Positions 1-9,243 are shown, counted from the first letter of the stretch. The stretch is DNA of 35,819 nucleotides from Acidimicrobiia bacterium (GCA_022819825.1 JAJEGM010000050.1:1-35819); one strand, 5' to 3'. The notes: generated by a model not told the origin, from the letters alone. Made by a program: numbers and translations.

Positions 1-2
1 TC

Positions 3-113
3 CGACGCAACACCGACCGAAAACCCGACTGCCGGCACGCCGCCCTATGCCTCGCCACCACCATCTTGATCACCGCAAAACTCATCGACTGGAAAAACCG
101 CTGGAACCCCTGA
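3..113 (+). CDS. 3' end of a truncated ORF, possibly transposase-derived
   Basis: The window opens inside an open frame that ends in TGA at 111-113 and gives 36 residues. They are basic at first (RRNTDRKPDC), then HAALCLATTILITAKLIDW, and end in WKNRWNP. A basic stretch followed by a hydrophobic helix and a Trp/Arg-rich end is common at the C-terminus of DDE transposases of IS5/IS4-like elements, but the piece is too short to assign. No start is visible because the upstream DNA is missing. About 35 bases without coding signal separate it from the next frame. It could equally be a chance open frame. Confidence 0.3.
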   Translation, partial: RRNTDRKPDCRHAALCLATTILITAKLIDWKNRWNP

Positions 114-192
114 CCAACCACCTATCCGCTAGGCCCCTAAGCCTGATTTGCCCAAGTTGCCCCCAGTCGAAGAACGGCGTCAGCCAACTACG

Positions 193-504
193 GTGATCAG
201 CCATGTCCCCTCCTCTGACCCCTCGATCAGCGCTCAGATCGTGCAGCGAGAGACCAGAAGGGAATCGAACGGGCAACTTGTAGAGTTTGCGGTGATACTC
301 CAGGTCAGCATAAACGGCAACGACTGGGACGATCTTGTGAGGATCGACACCGCCCACCGAGTTGTGCACGTCCACCGACCAGAGGCCGGGGACAATGTGC
401 ACGACACCACTCTTGTTCCTCGAGAGTGCCGCCACGACATTGATCTGGCCTGGGAATGGGCTAAGAATTACGCTTGGGACCAAGCCACGAGGGAGATCAT
501 GTGA
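193..504 (+). CDS. Small hypothetical protein, first gene of a coupled pair
   Basis: The product is a protein of about 103 residues, soluble by eye, with no signal peptide. The central part (QLVEFAVILQV, then DDLVRIDTAH, then VVHVHRP) looks like an antiparallel beta sheet. The end (DIDLAWEWAKNYAWDQATREIM) is helical and Trp-rich. The layout resembles small uncharacterised proteins with a VEF..V.....W..LVRYDTAHG.PH.H motif (DUF7718-like); this is from memory and unchecked. No ATG is available. TTG at 148, GTG at 193 and GTG at 241 are in frame and none has a good ribosome site; 193 is a compromise. The stop TGA at 502-504 shares one base with the next ATG, so the two genes are probably translated together. 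Confidence 0.6.
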   Translation: MISHVPSSDPSISAQIVQRETRRESNGQLVEFAVILQVSINGNDWDDLVRIDTAHRVVHVHRPEAGDNVHDTTLVPRECRHDIDLAWEWAKNYAWDQATREIM

Positions 505-953
505 TGAACGAGATTGCCCTGCGACAGCTCATCGGCCGGATGGCCTCTCTGAGCGGCCCTGATGATCATCTCATCGAATGGGCAGCGCGAGCAGGAGAAG
601 ACCTATTCATCGTGCCCGTTCTTCCGAACGACGGTCTCAACGAGTCCATCTCAATCATCCACAGCAAAGGCCTCCGATCTGGAGTGCTCGTCACTGCCAC
701 TCCACCCCAGAAGAAGAACGAGCTGGTGCTCAGTTGGATTGCTGTCGAATCTGCAACTGGCCAAGACGACGGAGACGATCTACCTACAACCCCGTCAACC
801 ACGGTTGGGGATCTGCTTCGCATCCTGCAACCAGGGTCATCTATGACCATCCGCTGCGGAAGCGAAGAATTCGTCTTTCAGCCGAATACATCCCAACAAC
901 AGATCACCGACAAACAAGCGGTGAAGTCACTCCGCAAAGCCATCTCGGCCTAA
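504..953 (+). CDS. Hypothetical protein, second gene of a coupled pair
   Basis: The product has 149 residues starting MNEIALRQLIGRM. I chose the ATG at 504 because it overlaps the preceding stop in the arrangement TGATG; a TTG 30 bases earlier is also in frame. I do not recognise the family. The first 30 residues look helical, the middle (EDLFIVPVLP, then GVLVTATPP, then ELVLSWIAVES) looks like beta strands, and a short acidic Asp/Thr/Pro linker precedes a C-terminal alpha/beta part ending in KAVKSLRKAI-like helix residues. There is no signal peptide, membrane segment or Cys motif. It lies next to a possible transposase remnant, so the pair may be accessory DNA. Function unknown. Confidence 0.6.
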   Translation: MNEIALRQLIGRMASLSGPDDHLIEWAARAGEDLFIVPVLPNDGLNESISIIHSKGLRSGVLVTATPPQKKNELVLSWIAVESATGQDDGDDLPTTPSTTVGDLLRILQPGSSMTIRCGSEEFVFQPNTSQQQITDKQAVKSLRKAISA

Positions 954-1003
954 CGATTCACCTGCCGCAAGAACCCGCCGCTAAGTCATGCGTGAACAGG
1001 GAA

Positions 1004-1897
1004 TTAGCTGATCAAGCCAGCCAGGGCTTTGACGTGGTGGCGCCACTCTTCGGGGGAGAGGGCTAGGGGTACGAGGAGGACGTGCTCTAGGCCGGCTTCC
1101 ATGTAGGGGGCCAGGGTTTCGGCTACGTGGTCGGTATCGCCGATCACCATTTCGCGGTCGCCGTAGCCGTCGCCTACTACTGACCAGCGGCCGGCGCTGT
1201 CGAGCGGGTTGCCGAGTCTCAGCTCCATGTGGATGGAGATCGTGGTTTCTTCTGGAGCGCGACCTAGTCGGCTCTGTTCGGCTCGCAGTACATCAAGGCG
1301 CTCGGCGAAGACTTCGGGTGGGGCCCAGGTGCCCATCCAGCCGTCGCACCTTGCGGCTCGGCGGAGGGCGCCGGGGGATGATCCGCCGATCCAAATTGGG
1401 ATCGGCGCCGCGGGCTGGGGGTTGATCCGCACGCCGGAGTAGCTGAAGAACTCGCTCTGAAACTCAGTGTCCCCCGACCAGGCGGCCCGCCAGCCGTCGA
1501 TGTAGTCGTCCAAACGCTGGGCCCGATGCACCATGGGCACGCCGCAGGCCTCGAACTCGGGCTCCAGCCACCCGGCCCCCACCCCTAGGATGGTGCGACC
1601 CGGGGCCAGCCAGTCGAGGGTGGCCCATTGCTTGGCGAACTGCATGGGGTTTCGATAGGCGGGGATTAGCACTGATGTGCCCAGACCCACCCGCTGGGTG
1701 TGAGCAGCCACTGCCGACAACAACGGCACCGGCTCGGGGAAGAACGACGGCATTCCCTCCAAATCCACCGGCACGGCCACATGGTCGGCGGTCCAGACGT
1801 CGTCGAATCCAGCGGTCTCGGCCTGCTGGGCAATCTCCACCAACAGATCAAGCGAGGCAGCCCGGCCGAGCTGGGGCAGGTGGATGCCCCACTTCAT
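1004..1897 (-). CDS. LLM-class F420-dependent oxidoreductase
   Basis: The protein has 297 residues and the luciferase-like TIM-barrel fold. It starts MKWGIHLPQLG, has AETAGFDDVWTADH near residue 30, an aromatic/Gly-rich middle (LGVGAGWLEPEFEACGV), and PIPIWIGGSSPGALRRAAR near residue 170, the usual phosphate-binding region of F420-using flavin-like monooxygenases and dehydrogenases (TIGR03619-like). Such enzymes use coenzyme F420 or FMN to reduce or oxidise small organic substrates; the substrate cannot be read from sequence. Length is normal and the ATG start is clear. It is followed on the same strand, in coding order, by nothing nearby; upstream lies the lipocalin-like gene with a gap of about 50 bases, so the two may be co-transcribed. 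Confidence 0.85.
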   Translation of the reverse strand: MKWGIHLPQLGRAASLDLLVEIAQQAETAGFDDVWTADHVAVPVDLEGMPSFFPEPVPLLSAVAAHTQRVGLGTSVLIPAYRNPMQFAKQWATLDWLAPGRTILGVGAGWLEPEFEACGVPMVHRAQRLDDYIDGWRAAWSGDTEFQSEFFSYSGVRINPQPAAPIPIWIGGSSPGALRRAARCDGWMGTWAPPEVFAERLDVLRAEQSRLGRAPEETTISIHMELRLGNPLDSAGRWSVVGDGYGDREMVIGDTDHVAETLAPYMEAGLEHVLLVPLALSPEEWRHHVKALAGLIS

Positions 1898-1947
1898 GGG
1901 GTTAGGTTCCCGCTGACGATGCCCACGGCTATCAGCCTACGAATCGG

Positions 1948-2952
1948 CTAGTACCGATACCGGGGCCAAGGCGGATGGATCGAATACTCCACCACTCCAT
2001 AGCCCCGCTCCCCGGTTTCTAGAACCTCGAAATCGAAGAACGGCTCATGGCAGTCCAAGCGAACCTCGGCGTCGTTCTCATCCCGCATGAGGCCGTTGCG
2101 GGTGTGGGCGTGCTTGCGGCCGGTGCGCACGGTGAGCACCTCACCGTCTGTGGTCTCAAAGGTCATGTCGAAGGCCATGGCGGTGCGCTGGTCCTCCTCC
2201 AGCCGGGGCACGCATTTAGACGACCGCAGGGCACGGGTGCCGTCGGCGTCACCTATCCACCCGCCCACCGAAGGGGTGTCACCGGGCAGCGGCTGCGTCG
2301 GACTCATCCACCCGAAGGAGTTGAGATGCCGGTCGGGGAGCTGCACCGACGGCCAGAAGTGCCCCCACGACTCCGCCTGGGTGCGGCGATGGCGCACGTC
2401 CCAGGGCCCGGGCCGCTCGAACCGATGGGTCCAGGAGTGATCCCGATGCGACCAGCACTCGATGGCCCGCCGCTCCCCCGCCCGGGGCCCACCCCGGGCT
2501 TCGAACTCGCCCCGGCACGCCAGGGCCTGCTCGTAGTGGCCGCCATAGCCCTCATAGGCCCCCAGGGGGTTGCCCCCGAAGCAGTCGTTGTAATCGAAAA
2601 CACCAAAGCGATCCTCAAATGTCAGGTCGAAACCAAAACGGGGGGCATCAAGCTCCCAGCGATAACGCACAAACGGCTCCTCCACGGAGTAGGACACCCG
2701 GCCGTCGCCCAGCACGGAGAACTCCAGCTCGTCCCCAAGAGGCTGACGAGAGGCCCACTGCACTGGGACACCGTCGATGACGTAGTACGCGCTGGCTCGC
2801 AAGTAGCCGTGCGACAGGCTGGCATGGATGTGGTTGATGCCGAATACATCGGCGGCCCGGTCGCAGACCGAGAACCAGAAGTTGTCGCTCCACAGGGCAT
2901 CAGAACCCGGTGGTGGAGCGTGGAGGTATTCGTCGGAGGTGCTGAGCGGCAT
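1948..2952 (-). CDS. CrtC/AttH-like lipocalin-fold protein (DUF7064/7065 type)
   Basis: The protein has about 334 residues and is rich in Trp, Tyr, His and Gly. It shows the pattern of hydroxyneurosporene-synthase/AttH-like proteins: an N-terminal DEYLHAPPPG and NFWFSVCD segment, a middle with YEGYGGHYEQAL and CWSHRDHSWTHR (a conserved His/Asp/Trp cluster), and a C-terminal EVLTVRTGRKHAHTR. These fold into two lipocalin-like barrels and are often encoded near steroid, terpenoid or lipid genes; a few hydrate or cyclise double bonds, but most have no known role. A TTG at 2964 gives four more residues; I prefer the ATG at 2952. It diverges from the P450 gene across about 70 bases, which suggests shared regulation or a shared substrate. 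That link is inference. Confidence 0.65.
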   Translation of the reverse strand: MPLSTSDEYLHAPPPGSDALWSDNFWFSVCDRAADVFGINHIHASLSHGYLRASAYYVIDGVPVQWASRQPLGDELEFSVLGDGRVSYSVEEPFVRYRWELDAPRFGFDLTFEDRFGVFDYNDCFGGNPLGAYEGYGGHYEQALACRGEFEARGGPRAGERRAIECWSHRDHSWTHRFERPGPWDVRHRRTQAESWGHFWPSVQLPDRHLNSFGWMSPTQPLPGDTPSVGGWIGDADGTRALRSSKCVPRLEEDQRTAMAFDMTFETTDGEVLTVRTGRKHAHTRNGLMRDENDAEVRLDCHEPFFDFEVLETGERGYGVVEYSIHPPWPRYRY

Positions 2953-3020
2953 CGGGGACGACAATAGGCTTTGGGCGCGAAGGGTAGGAAAACAGGCCCG
3001 AAGCGGATAGAAATTTCTCC

Positions 3021-4307
3021 ATGGCCGATCTGCCTCTCATCACCCCAATGCCCATGGTCGCCGACTGCGTCCTGCCCTGGGACGGGCCGGTCAGCGATAC
3101 TGTGGCGGCCATCGGCGCGGCTCGTTCGGCATGCGGCGACACCTTCGTGATCGACAGCGGCGACGACCGCTATCTGTTCCTGTTCTCTCCCGTCGGGCTT
3201 CAGAGCTTCTACGCCGTTCCGGAGCAGCACGCCAGCAAGGGCATTGCCGACTGGAAGATGCTGGTCCGCAAGCTGCCCGACGAGCTGTTCGACGGAAGGC
3301 GCACCCTGCCCCACGAGCTGTTCACCCGACCCAACGTGTCCGGCTACCTCGATGCCTTGGAAGAGGCCATCTCGCTCCAACTCGCAGAACTGAGCCCCGG
3401 CGACGAGATCGATCTGTTCGATTTCACCCGCCGCCTCGGCCACCGCATGGGCCTGGCCAGTTGGGGCGGGAGGGAGATTCTGCGCTCGGCCCGCTTCGAA
3501 GAGCTGGTAGCAGCGCTCGATGTCCTAGACGGGTCCGAGGCGTTCGTAGCCCCTACCCGGATGCAAGAGGTAGCCCAGTCGGGCAAAGCCGCCGAACGTG
3601 CCGCAATGGCCACAGCCGAGCAGATCCTGGCCGACTCCATTGCCGCCCGGCACAGTCCAGTCGGCGACCTCCTCGACATGATCCTGGAGCGATGGGCCGA
3701 CGCTCCCGATGCCGAACGGCTGACCGGAGTAGCCCGAGACGTGATCTTGGTCCACATCGGATCGATGTCAAACCTGTTCGCCGCGCTGGGATGGTCTCTG
3801 GTGCATCTGGTTCAGCATCCCGACGTGCTCGCTCGGGTGCGTACCAGCCAGGATGCCGACCAAGACCTGGTGACTCGCTGCGTGCTGGAATCCACCCGGA
3901 TCGGCCAGCGCTCCATAATGCTTCGCACCGTGCTCGAGCCCGTGTCCATCGACGACGGCGCCCACACCTACGAAGTGTCGCCCGGTGCCACCTTGGCCAC
4001 ATTCCTGCCCCTCACCAACATGGACTCCGGCCCCGGTTTAGACCGCTACGACCCCGACCGATGGCAGGGCCCCCGCCTGGTGTCACCTCCGGGGCTGCCC
4101 GCCGAATTGGTCACCACCTTCGGCCATGGCCCTCACACCTGTCCGGCCCGGCCTTTCTCGGTAACGGCCATGTCCCGAGTAATCGAGCGGCTCTTCGACG
4201 CCTTCGACCTCGAGGCTCTGTTCGATGATGCCAGACCGCGGCCCGGCCAGATCGGCGGGGTTGCCCGCGCCGCAGAGCCCTGCATGGTCGTTTTGCGGGA
4301 CCGCTGA
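3021..4307 (+). CDS. Cytochrome P450, atypical
   Basis: A 428-residue soluble P450. The K-helix ExxR is ESTR at residues 290-293 and the Cys ligand of heme is Cys374 in FGHGPHTCPARPF. The loop departs from the usual FGxGxHxCxG: Pro-Ala follows the Cys and the closing Gly is absent. The I-helix (about residues 240-256, HIGSMSNLFAALGW) lacks the acid-Thr pair that normally delivers protons during oxygen activation. Bacterial P450s of this size receive electrons from a ferredoxin; none is encoded here. Enzymes missing that Thr include CYP74 and CYP8A, which rearrange or dehydrate oxygenated lipids instead of hydroxylating, so an isomerase or lyase role is possible. The ATG start has only a weak ribosome site. 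Its stop is 7 bases from the convergent purM stop. Confidence 0.85.
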   Translation: MADLPLITPMPMVADCVLPWDGPVSDTVAAIGAARSACGDTFVIDSGDDRYLFLFSPVGLQSFYAVPEQHASKGIADWKMLVRKLPDELFDGRRTLPHELFTRPNVSGYLDALEEAISLQLAELSPGDEIDLFDFTRRLGHRMGLASWGGREILRSARFEELVAALDVLDGSEAFVAPTRMQEVAQSGKAAERAAMATAEQILADSIAARHSPVGDLLDMILERWADAPDAERLTGVARDVILVHIGSMSNLFAALGWSLVHLVQHPDVLARVRTSQDADQDLVTRCVLESTRIGQRSIMLRTVLEPVSIDDGAHTYEVSPGATLATFLPLTNMDSGPGLDRYDPDRWQGPRLVSPPGLPAELVTTFGHGPHTCPARPFSVTAMSRVIERLFDAFDLEALFDDARPRPGQIGGVARAAEPCMVVLRDR

Positions 4308-4314
4308 TTCCGGC

Positions 4315-5382
4315 CTAAGGCAAGCTCTCGGCCGGCTCAGGCGCTCCAACCAATCTCACTTGGCCGTCACCCTTCTCCACTTCGCCCACCACGGTCGCCC
4401 GATGGCCACCAGTTCGCAGAAGGTCGATGGCTTTGGTGGCGTCGCGGTCTCGCACCGCCACGATCATGCCCAACCCGAGGTTGAACACCTTGGCCATCTC
4501 CTCGTCGGGAACCTCGCCGATGCGCTGCAACTCAGCGAACACCGGTGGCTGCTCCCAGCAGCTCCGATCGATCACCGCATCGAGCTTGTCGGGCAGCACA
4601 CGGGCCAAATTGCCGGGAATGCCTCCGCCAGTCACATGAGTGATGGCCCGGGCCTCCACTTTGGCCAACATGTCTCGTACCGCAGGGGCGTAGATCACCG
4701 ACGGCAGCAACAGCTCTTCGGCCACCGAATGGGAGCTTCCCTCCCAGGCGGGATCGTCCAGTCTTTTCTTGGCCACCTCGAAATAGAGACGGCGGGCCAA
4801 GGAATAGCCGTTGCTCCGCAAGCCGGGCGACGGCAACCCGATCAGCGTGTCGCCGGGGCGCACGTCGGCCCCGGTGATCAGCCGCGACCGCTCCACCACC
4901 CCCACGGCAAACCCGACCAGCTCAAACTGATTGTCTAACTCGTCTTCCCTGGCAGGGTGCTCCGCCATTTCGCCCCCGATGAGCGCGCAGCCCGCTTGGC
5001 GGCAGCCCTCCACCACCCCCACTACCAGTTGCTCGATCCGGTCGGGGTCGAGCTTGTGTACCGATATGTAGTCCAACATGAACAGCGGCTCGGCCCCTTG
5101 GCACACCAGGTCGTCCACGCACATGGCCACCAGATCGATACCGATGGTGTTGTACCGGCCAGCCGCCGAAGCCACATACGCCTTTGTCCCCACCCCATCG
5201 GTGGTCGACACCAATACCGGCTTCTTGTAGCCGTGACGGGTGAAGTCGAACAGCCCTCCGAACCCGCCGATCTCGCCGATCGCCTCCGGTCGAAACGTTG
5301 AGCGCACATGCTCCTTGATGCGCTGCACCGCCTCTTCGCCCGCGGCGATATCCACCCCTGACGACTCGTAGGTCTCAACCAT
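4315..5382 (-). CDS. purM: Phosphoribosylformylglycinamidine cyclo-ligase (AIR synthetase)
   Basis: PurM closes the imidazole ring, converting FGAM and ATP to AIR. At 355 residues it has the usual length (345-355). Motifs include GGFGGLFDF near residue 37, STTDGVGTKAYVA near residue 59 (ATP and substrate loop), GIDLVAMCVDDLVCQGAEPLFMLDY, and HVTGGGIPGNLARVLP, all typical. The stretch that is usually GGETAEMPG reads GGEMAEHPA followed by a short acidic insert before FELVGFAVG; the core Gly-Gly-Glu is kept. It is the last gene of purL-purF-purM, 29 bases after purF, with a purine-rich GGAGGGGGT in the gap, somewhat far from the ATG. Confidence 0.97.
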   Translation of the reverse strand: MVETYESSGVDIAAGEEAVQRIKEHVRSTFRPEAIGEIGGFGGLFDFTRHGYKKPVLVSTTDGVGTKAYVASAAGRYNTIGIDLVAMCVDDLVCQGAEPLFMLDYISVHKLDPDRIEQLVVGVVEGCRQAGCALIGGEMAEHPAREDELDNQFELVGFAVGVVERSRLITGADVRPGDTLIGLPSPGLRSNGYSLARRLYFEVAKKRLDDPAWEGSSHSVAEELLLPSVIYAPAVRDMLAKVEARAITHVTGGGIPGNLARVLPDKLDAVIDRSCWEQPPVFAELQRIGEVPDEEMAKVFNLGLGMIVAVRDRDATKAIDLLRTGGHRATVVGEVEKGDGQVRLVGAPEPAESLP

Positions 5383-5411
5383 CAGTGGATGCCACCCCCT
5401 CCGTCGAAAGC

Positions 5412-6914
5412 TCAGCCGCCGGTGGCCCAGAGCGACGGCGCGGACTCCTCATCGGCGTCGGCGAACTGCGCGGCACTGCGCTGATAGGAGATCGAGCCGG
5501 GCGGCGCCACCGGTACCTCCACCGGATATTCACCGGTGAGGCAGGCATTGCAGAATCCGGCCCCCACCGCCCCAGTGGCCTCGGTCAAACCCTCCATGTC
5601 GATGAACGCCAGCGTGTCGGCCCCCACGTAATCACACATCTCGGCCACACTTAGGTGGGCCGCCAACAATTCCGTGCGGTCGCCGGTGTCCATGCCGAAA
5701 TAGCAGGGCCAGCGATAGGGAGGCGAGCTGATGCGGAGGTGAACCTCGGCGGCGCCCGCTTCCCGCAGCATGGTGACCAAAGCCCTCGTTGTGGTGCCCC
5801 GCACGATCGAGTCGTCCACCACCACTAGGCGGTTGCCCTCGGTGCTGTCTCGCAGGGGGTTGAGCTTCATGCGCACCCCCATCGACCGCATCTGCTGGCT
5901 GGGGGCGATGAACGTGCGGCCGATGTAGCGGTTCTTCACCAGCCCCTGGCCGTAGGGGATGCCGCTGGCCCGTGAGAATCCCTCGGCGGCGGGCAGTCCC
6001 GATTCGGGCACTCCCATCACCAAGTCGGCCTCCACCGGGGACTGTTTGGCCAGCATCTCCCCCATGCGCACCCGGGCGTGGTGCACGCTTTGGCCGTAGA
6101 TCACCGAGTCGGGGCGGGAGAAGTACACGAACTCGAAGATGCACAACCGGGGATCCACCCGCTCCTCCGGGAAGGGGCGCGCCGACCGCACGCCCTCGCC
6201 GTTGATAACCACCATCTCCCCCGGGGCGAGCTCCCGCAAGAAGTGGGCCCCCACGATGTCGAGCGCGGGTGTCTCCGACGCCAGCACCCAGCCCCGATCC
6301 AGACGGCCCAGGCACAAAGGGCGGAATCCGTTGGGGTCGCGCACGCCGATCACCCGCTTCTCGTCGGCCAGTACCAGCGAGAAGGCCCCCTCGAGCCGGG
6401 GCAGCACTTTTTCCAATGCCCGTTCGAGAACTTTGCCCTCCGATCGGCTCGACGGGGGCATCGCGGAGATCTCGATGGCCAGCAGCTCGGCAATCAAATC
6501 GCTGTCGGAACCAACCATGCCGGGCAGGATCGAAGTCTCCTCGGCCAATTTCGCGGTGTTGGTGAGGTTGCCGTTGTGGCCCAGCACAAACTGGTGGTCG
6601 CCAGTACTGCGGTACACGGGCTGGGCGTTGCGCCAAGAGCTCGATCCCGCGGTGGAATAGCGGGTGTGGCCGATGCCCAGACGACCCTCAAGGGTGGCCA
6701 GGGTGCGGTCGTCGAACACGGTGGCCACCAAGCCCATGTCCTTGACCACGGTGATGTTCTCTCCGTCGCTCACCGCGATGCCAGCCGACTCCTGGCCTCG
6801 GTGCTGCAACGCGTACAGGGCCAGATAGTTCAGATGGGCGACGGGATCATGAGGGGCATAGATGCCAACAACCCCGCAGGCCTCCCTGGGAGAGTCGTCC
6901 ATGGGGTCAGCCAC
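5412..6914 (-). CDS. purF: Amidophosphoribosyltransferase
   Basis: PurF catalyses the committed step of purine synthesis, PRPP plus glutamine to phosphoribosylamine. It is 500 residues long with an N-terminal class II glutamine amidotransferase domain: Cys13 in EACGVVGIY becomes the N-terminal nucleophile after propeptide removal, followed by HRGQESAGIA, GHTRYSTAG and LGHNGNLTN. The C-terminal phosphoribosyltransferase domain has RLVVVDDSIVRGTT. Four Cys placed as in the Bacillus enzyme (in CIFEF, PCYFGMD and CNACLTG) indicate a 4Fe-4S cluster, the oxygen-sensitive form. The start is GTG at 6914 or the ATG 12 bases downstream; neither has a clear ribosome site. It lies 28 bases after purL. 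AMP/GMP feedback is expected from the family. Confidence 0.97.
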   Translation of the reverse strand: MADPMDDSPREACGVVGIYAPHDPVAHLNYLALYALQHRGQESAGIAVSDGENITVVKDMGLVATVFDDRTLATLEGRLGIGHTRYSTAGSSSWRNAQPVYRSTGDHQFVLGHNGNLTNTAKLAEETSILPGMVGSDSDLIAELLAIEISAMPPSSRSEGKVLERALEKVLPRLEGAFSLVLADEKRVIGVRDPNGFRPLCLGRLDRGWVLASETPALDIVGAHFLRELAPGEMVVINGEGVRSARPFPEERVDPRLCIFEFVYFSRPDSVIYGQSVHHARVRMGEMLAKQSPVEADLVMGVPESGLPAAEGFSRASGIPYGQGLVKNRYIGRTFIAPSQQMRSMGVRMKLNPLRDSTEGNRLVVVDDSIVRGTTTRALVTMLREAGAAEVHLRISSPPYRWPCYFGMDTGDRTELLAAHLSVAEMCDYVGADTLAFIDMEGLTEATGAVGAGFCNACLTGEYPVEVPVAPPGSISYQRSAAQFADADEESAPSLWATGG

Positions 6915-6942
6915 TGTTTAAGTCTGACATGCGGAGCGTCAC

Positions 6943-9147
6943 CTACTGCGCCTGACCGTTCGAATCTGACATGGCCGAGCGCCAGCGGTCAGTTATCGCC
7001 GACATATCCAAATCCAGCAGACCCTTGATGGAGAAGCGGTCGCCGGCGGCCAATCCGATTCGGGCGACGGTCACCCCGGTTGCCGCGGCTGCCGCCTCCA
7101 CCTCGGGCAACAACTCGGGGTCCACCGCGGCCACTGCCCGGGACGGGGCCTCGCCGAACAGCTCCCCGTGGTTGTGGATGCGAGCACCCCGGAAGCCAAC
7201 CCCGGAGACGGCGGCCATCTCGGCCAGAGCCACGCCCAAACCCCCGCTGGACACATCGTGGACTGCTGACAGCCGGTCGTCGGCCACCAAGCCGGCCACC
7301 AAGCCGGCCACCCGCCGATGCTGTTCGTAATCCAAACCGGGAAGCCGGCCCCGTTTGTGCCCGGCGGTGGAAGCAGCCCACAGCGAGCCCGACAGCTCGG
7401 CGCTCCCCTCTCCCAGCACAATCACCCGGTCGCCTTCACTCCACGCCAACCCGGGGGGAATCCGAGTCAAGCTGTCGATCACCCCGAGCAGGCCGATCAC
7501 CGGGGTGGGATCGATGTTGTGGCCGTTGGACTCGTTGTAGAGGCTCACATTGCCACCCACCACTGGGATGCCGAAGGCGTCGCAGGCCTCGGCCATCCCG
7601 TCCACCGCCTCGGAGAACTGCCACATCACCTCGGGGTGCTCGGGATTGCCGAAGTTCAGGCAATTGACCAGGGCCAGCGGTCGGGCACCCACGCAGGCCA
7701 GGTTGAGCACTGCCTCGGCCACCGTCATGGCGGTTCCAGCTCGAGGGTCGACTGCGCACCAGCGGTGGTTGCCGTCGGCGGTCAGGGCCAAACCCCGGCC
7801 GGTATCGGCACCAGCGGCAGGATGCTTGAGCCGCAGCACGGTGGCGTCGCCGCCGGGGCCAACCACGGTATTGCAGAACAGCATGTGGTCGTACTGGTGA
7901 TAGACCCACGATGGATCGGTCAGCATGGCCAACAGGTCGGCAGCCACGTTCTCGGGTGGCGGCAACTGCTCGGCGGTGTCGGTCTTAAAGTCTTCCCAGT
8001 CTGGGGGAGGACGTCGAGGACGGTCATACAGCGGGGCGTCCTCGTGGAGGGAAGCCGCCGGCAGCTCGGCCAACACCTCACCGTCGGCGCCGTCGCGCAC
8101 CCGAAGCAGACCGCCTTCAGTCACCCGCCCCACTACCGAGGCCTGCACGTCCCAGCGATCGCAAATGGCCAAAACATCGTCGAGCCCGTCGGGCGAGACG
8201 ATGGCCAGCATCCGCTCCTGCGACTCGCTGGTGAGCACTTCGAAGGGCTCCATGCCCGGCTCACGGCGGGGGACGGCGGCCACGTCCACATCCATGCCCG
8301 CCCCACCCCGCGATGCGGTCTCGCTGGTGGCGCAGGTGAGTCCTGCGCCCCCCAGATCTTGGATCCCCACCACAAGCCCAGCGTCCAAAAGGGCCAGACA
8401 GGCCTCGATGAGCCGCTTTTCCTCAAACGGATCGCCCACCTGCACACTGGGGCGCTTTTCGGCCTCCTCTTCCTCGTCGCCGAAGGAAGCCGACGCCAGC
8501 ACGCTCACCCCGCCGATCCCATCACGCCCCGTCGACGCACCCAACAGCACCGCCAGGTTGCCTTCGCCGCTGGCCTGCCCCAGCACCAGCCGATCAGCCG
8601 GCATCAACCCAAGGCACAGAACATTCACCAGTGGATTGCCGGAATACGTCTTATCGAAAACGGTTTCGCCCCCCACGGTTGGCACCCCAACCGCGTTGCC
8701 ATACCCGGAGATGCCCGATACCACCCCTTCGGCGATCCAACGACTGCGGGGATCGTCGGGACGGCCAAACCTCAGTGAGTCCATCACCGCAATCGGGCGG
8801 GCCCCCATGGTGAAGATGTCCCGCAGAATGCCGCCCACTCCGGTGGCCGCTCCCTGATAGGGCTCAATGGCCGAAGGGTGATTGTGGCTCTCAATTCTGA
8901 TCGCAGCAGCAATGCCGTCGCCCACATCCACCACCCCGGCATTCTCGCCGGGACCAACCAATACCCAGGGGGCTTCGGTGGGCAGTCGGCGCAAATGCAA
9001 GCGGGAGGACTTGTAAGAGCAATGCTCAGACCACATCACCGCATACATCGCCAATTCGAGATGATTGGGCGGGCGGTTCAAGATCTTCTCGATCGCCTCG
9101 GCCTCTTCGTCTGTCAACCCTAATGACCGGTGTAGCGGCTCATTCAT
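6943..9147 (-). CDS. purL: FGAM synthase, large catalytic subunit (small-type PurL)
   Basis: This 734-residue subunit converts FGAR to FGAM with ATP and with ammonia channelled from PurQ; PurS bridges the two. It has the length of the Bacillus/Thermotoga small PurL, without the fused glutaminase of enterobacterial PurL. Visible motifs: SEHCSYKSS near residue 39, [43 protein letters not shown] near residue 82, then [19 protein letters not shown], and a second half-domain with [16 protein letters not shown] and [12 protein letters not shown]. It heads purL-purF-purM and has a promoter-like sequence of its own upstream, which fits its separation from purQ by a plus-strand gene. Confidence 0.97.
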   Translation of the reverse strand: MNEPLHRSLGLTDEEAEAIEKILNRPPNHLELAMYAVMWSEHCSYKSSRLHLRRLPTEAPWVLVGPGENAGVVDVGDGIAAAIRIESHNHPSAIEPYQGAATGVGGILRDIFTMGARPIAVMDSLRFGRPDDPRSRWIAEGVVSGISGYGNAVGVPTVGGETVFDKTYSGNPLVNVLCLGLMPADRLVLGQASGEGNLAVLLGASTGRDGIGGVSVLASASFGDEEEEAEKRPSVQVGDPFEEKRLIEACLALLDAGLVVGIQDLGGAGLTCATSETASRGGAGMDVDVAAVPRREPGMEPFEVLTSESQERMLAIVSPDGLDDVLAICDRWDVQASVVGRVTEGGLLRVRDGADGEVLAELPAASLHEDAPLYDRPRRPPPDWEDFKTDTAEQLPPPENVAADLLAMLTDPSWVYHQYDHMLFCNTVVGPGGDATVLRLKHPAAGADTGRGLALTADGNHRWCAVDPRAGTAMTVAEAVLNLACVGARPLALVNCLNFGNPEHPEVMWQFSEAVDGMAEACDAFGIPVVGGNVSLYNESNGHNIDPTPVIGLLGVIDSLTRIPPGLAWSEGDRVIVLGEGSAELSGSLWAASTAGHKRGRLPGLDYEQHRRVAGLVAGLVADDRLSAVHDVSSGGLGVALAEMAAVSGVGFRGARIHNHGELFGEAPSRAVAAVDPELLPEVEAAAAATGVTVARIGLAAGDRFSIKGLLDLDMSAITDRWRSAMSDSNGQAQ

Positions 9148-9227
9148 CTCAGGTCATCCGAATTGGCTTTGGAGGGGAATACCAGAAGATTCATCTTATG
9201 AGACTCCCAGTTTGAATAAGCGCGCCG

Positions 9228-9243
9228 AATATAGTTCTATATT
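9228..9243. promoter_or_regulatory. 7-2-7 inverted repeat, possible operator
   Basis: The sequence AATATAGTTCTATATT has perfect 7-base arms around a TT centre. It overlaps the predicted purL -10 and lies 40-55 bases before the divergent gene at 9283. It is too short and A/T-rich for a terminator, so an operator is the more likely reading. No regulator is identified. Confidence 0.45.

Noticed and set aside
7318..8778. Long plus-strand open frames opposite purL, and similar ones opposite egtB, dnaK and amt
   Set aside because: They are antisense shadows produced by third-position GC bias; the opposite strand carries well-conserved enzymes over the same bases.
9068..9077. GGGCGGTTCA, which matches the end of IS3-type repeats, as partner of the end at 30913
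   Set aside because: It lies within the conserved purL coding sequence, more than 20 kb away, and the similarity stops after ten bases.
9212..9243. A plus-strand promoter TTGAAT...TATATT for the gene at 9283
   Set aside because: The spacing is 20 bases (or 12 to the other A/T block), outside the normal 16-18; the minus-strand pair with 17 bases is better.
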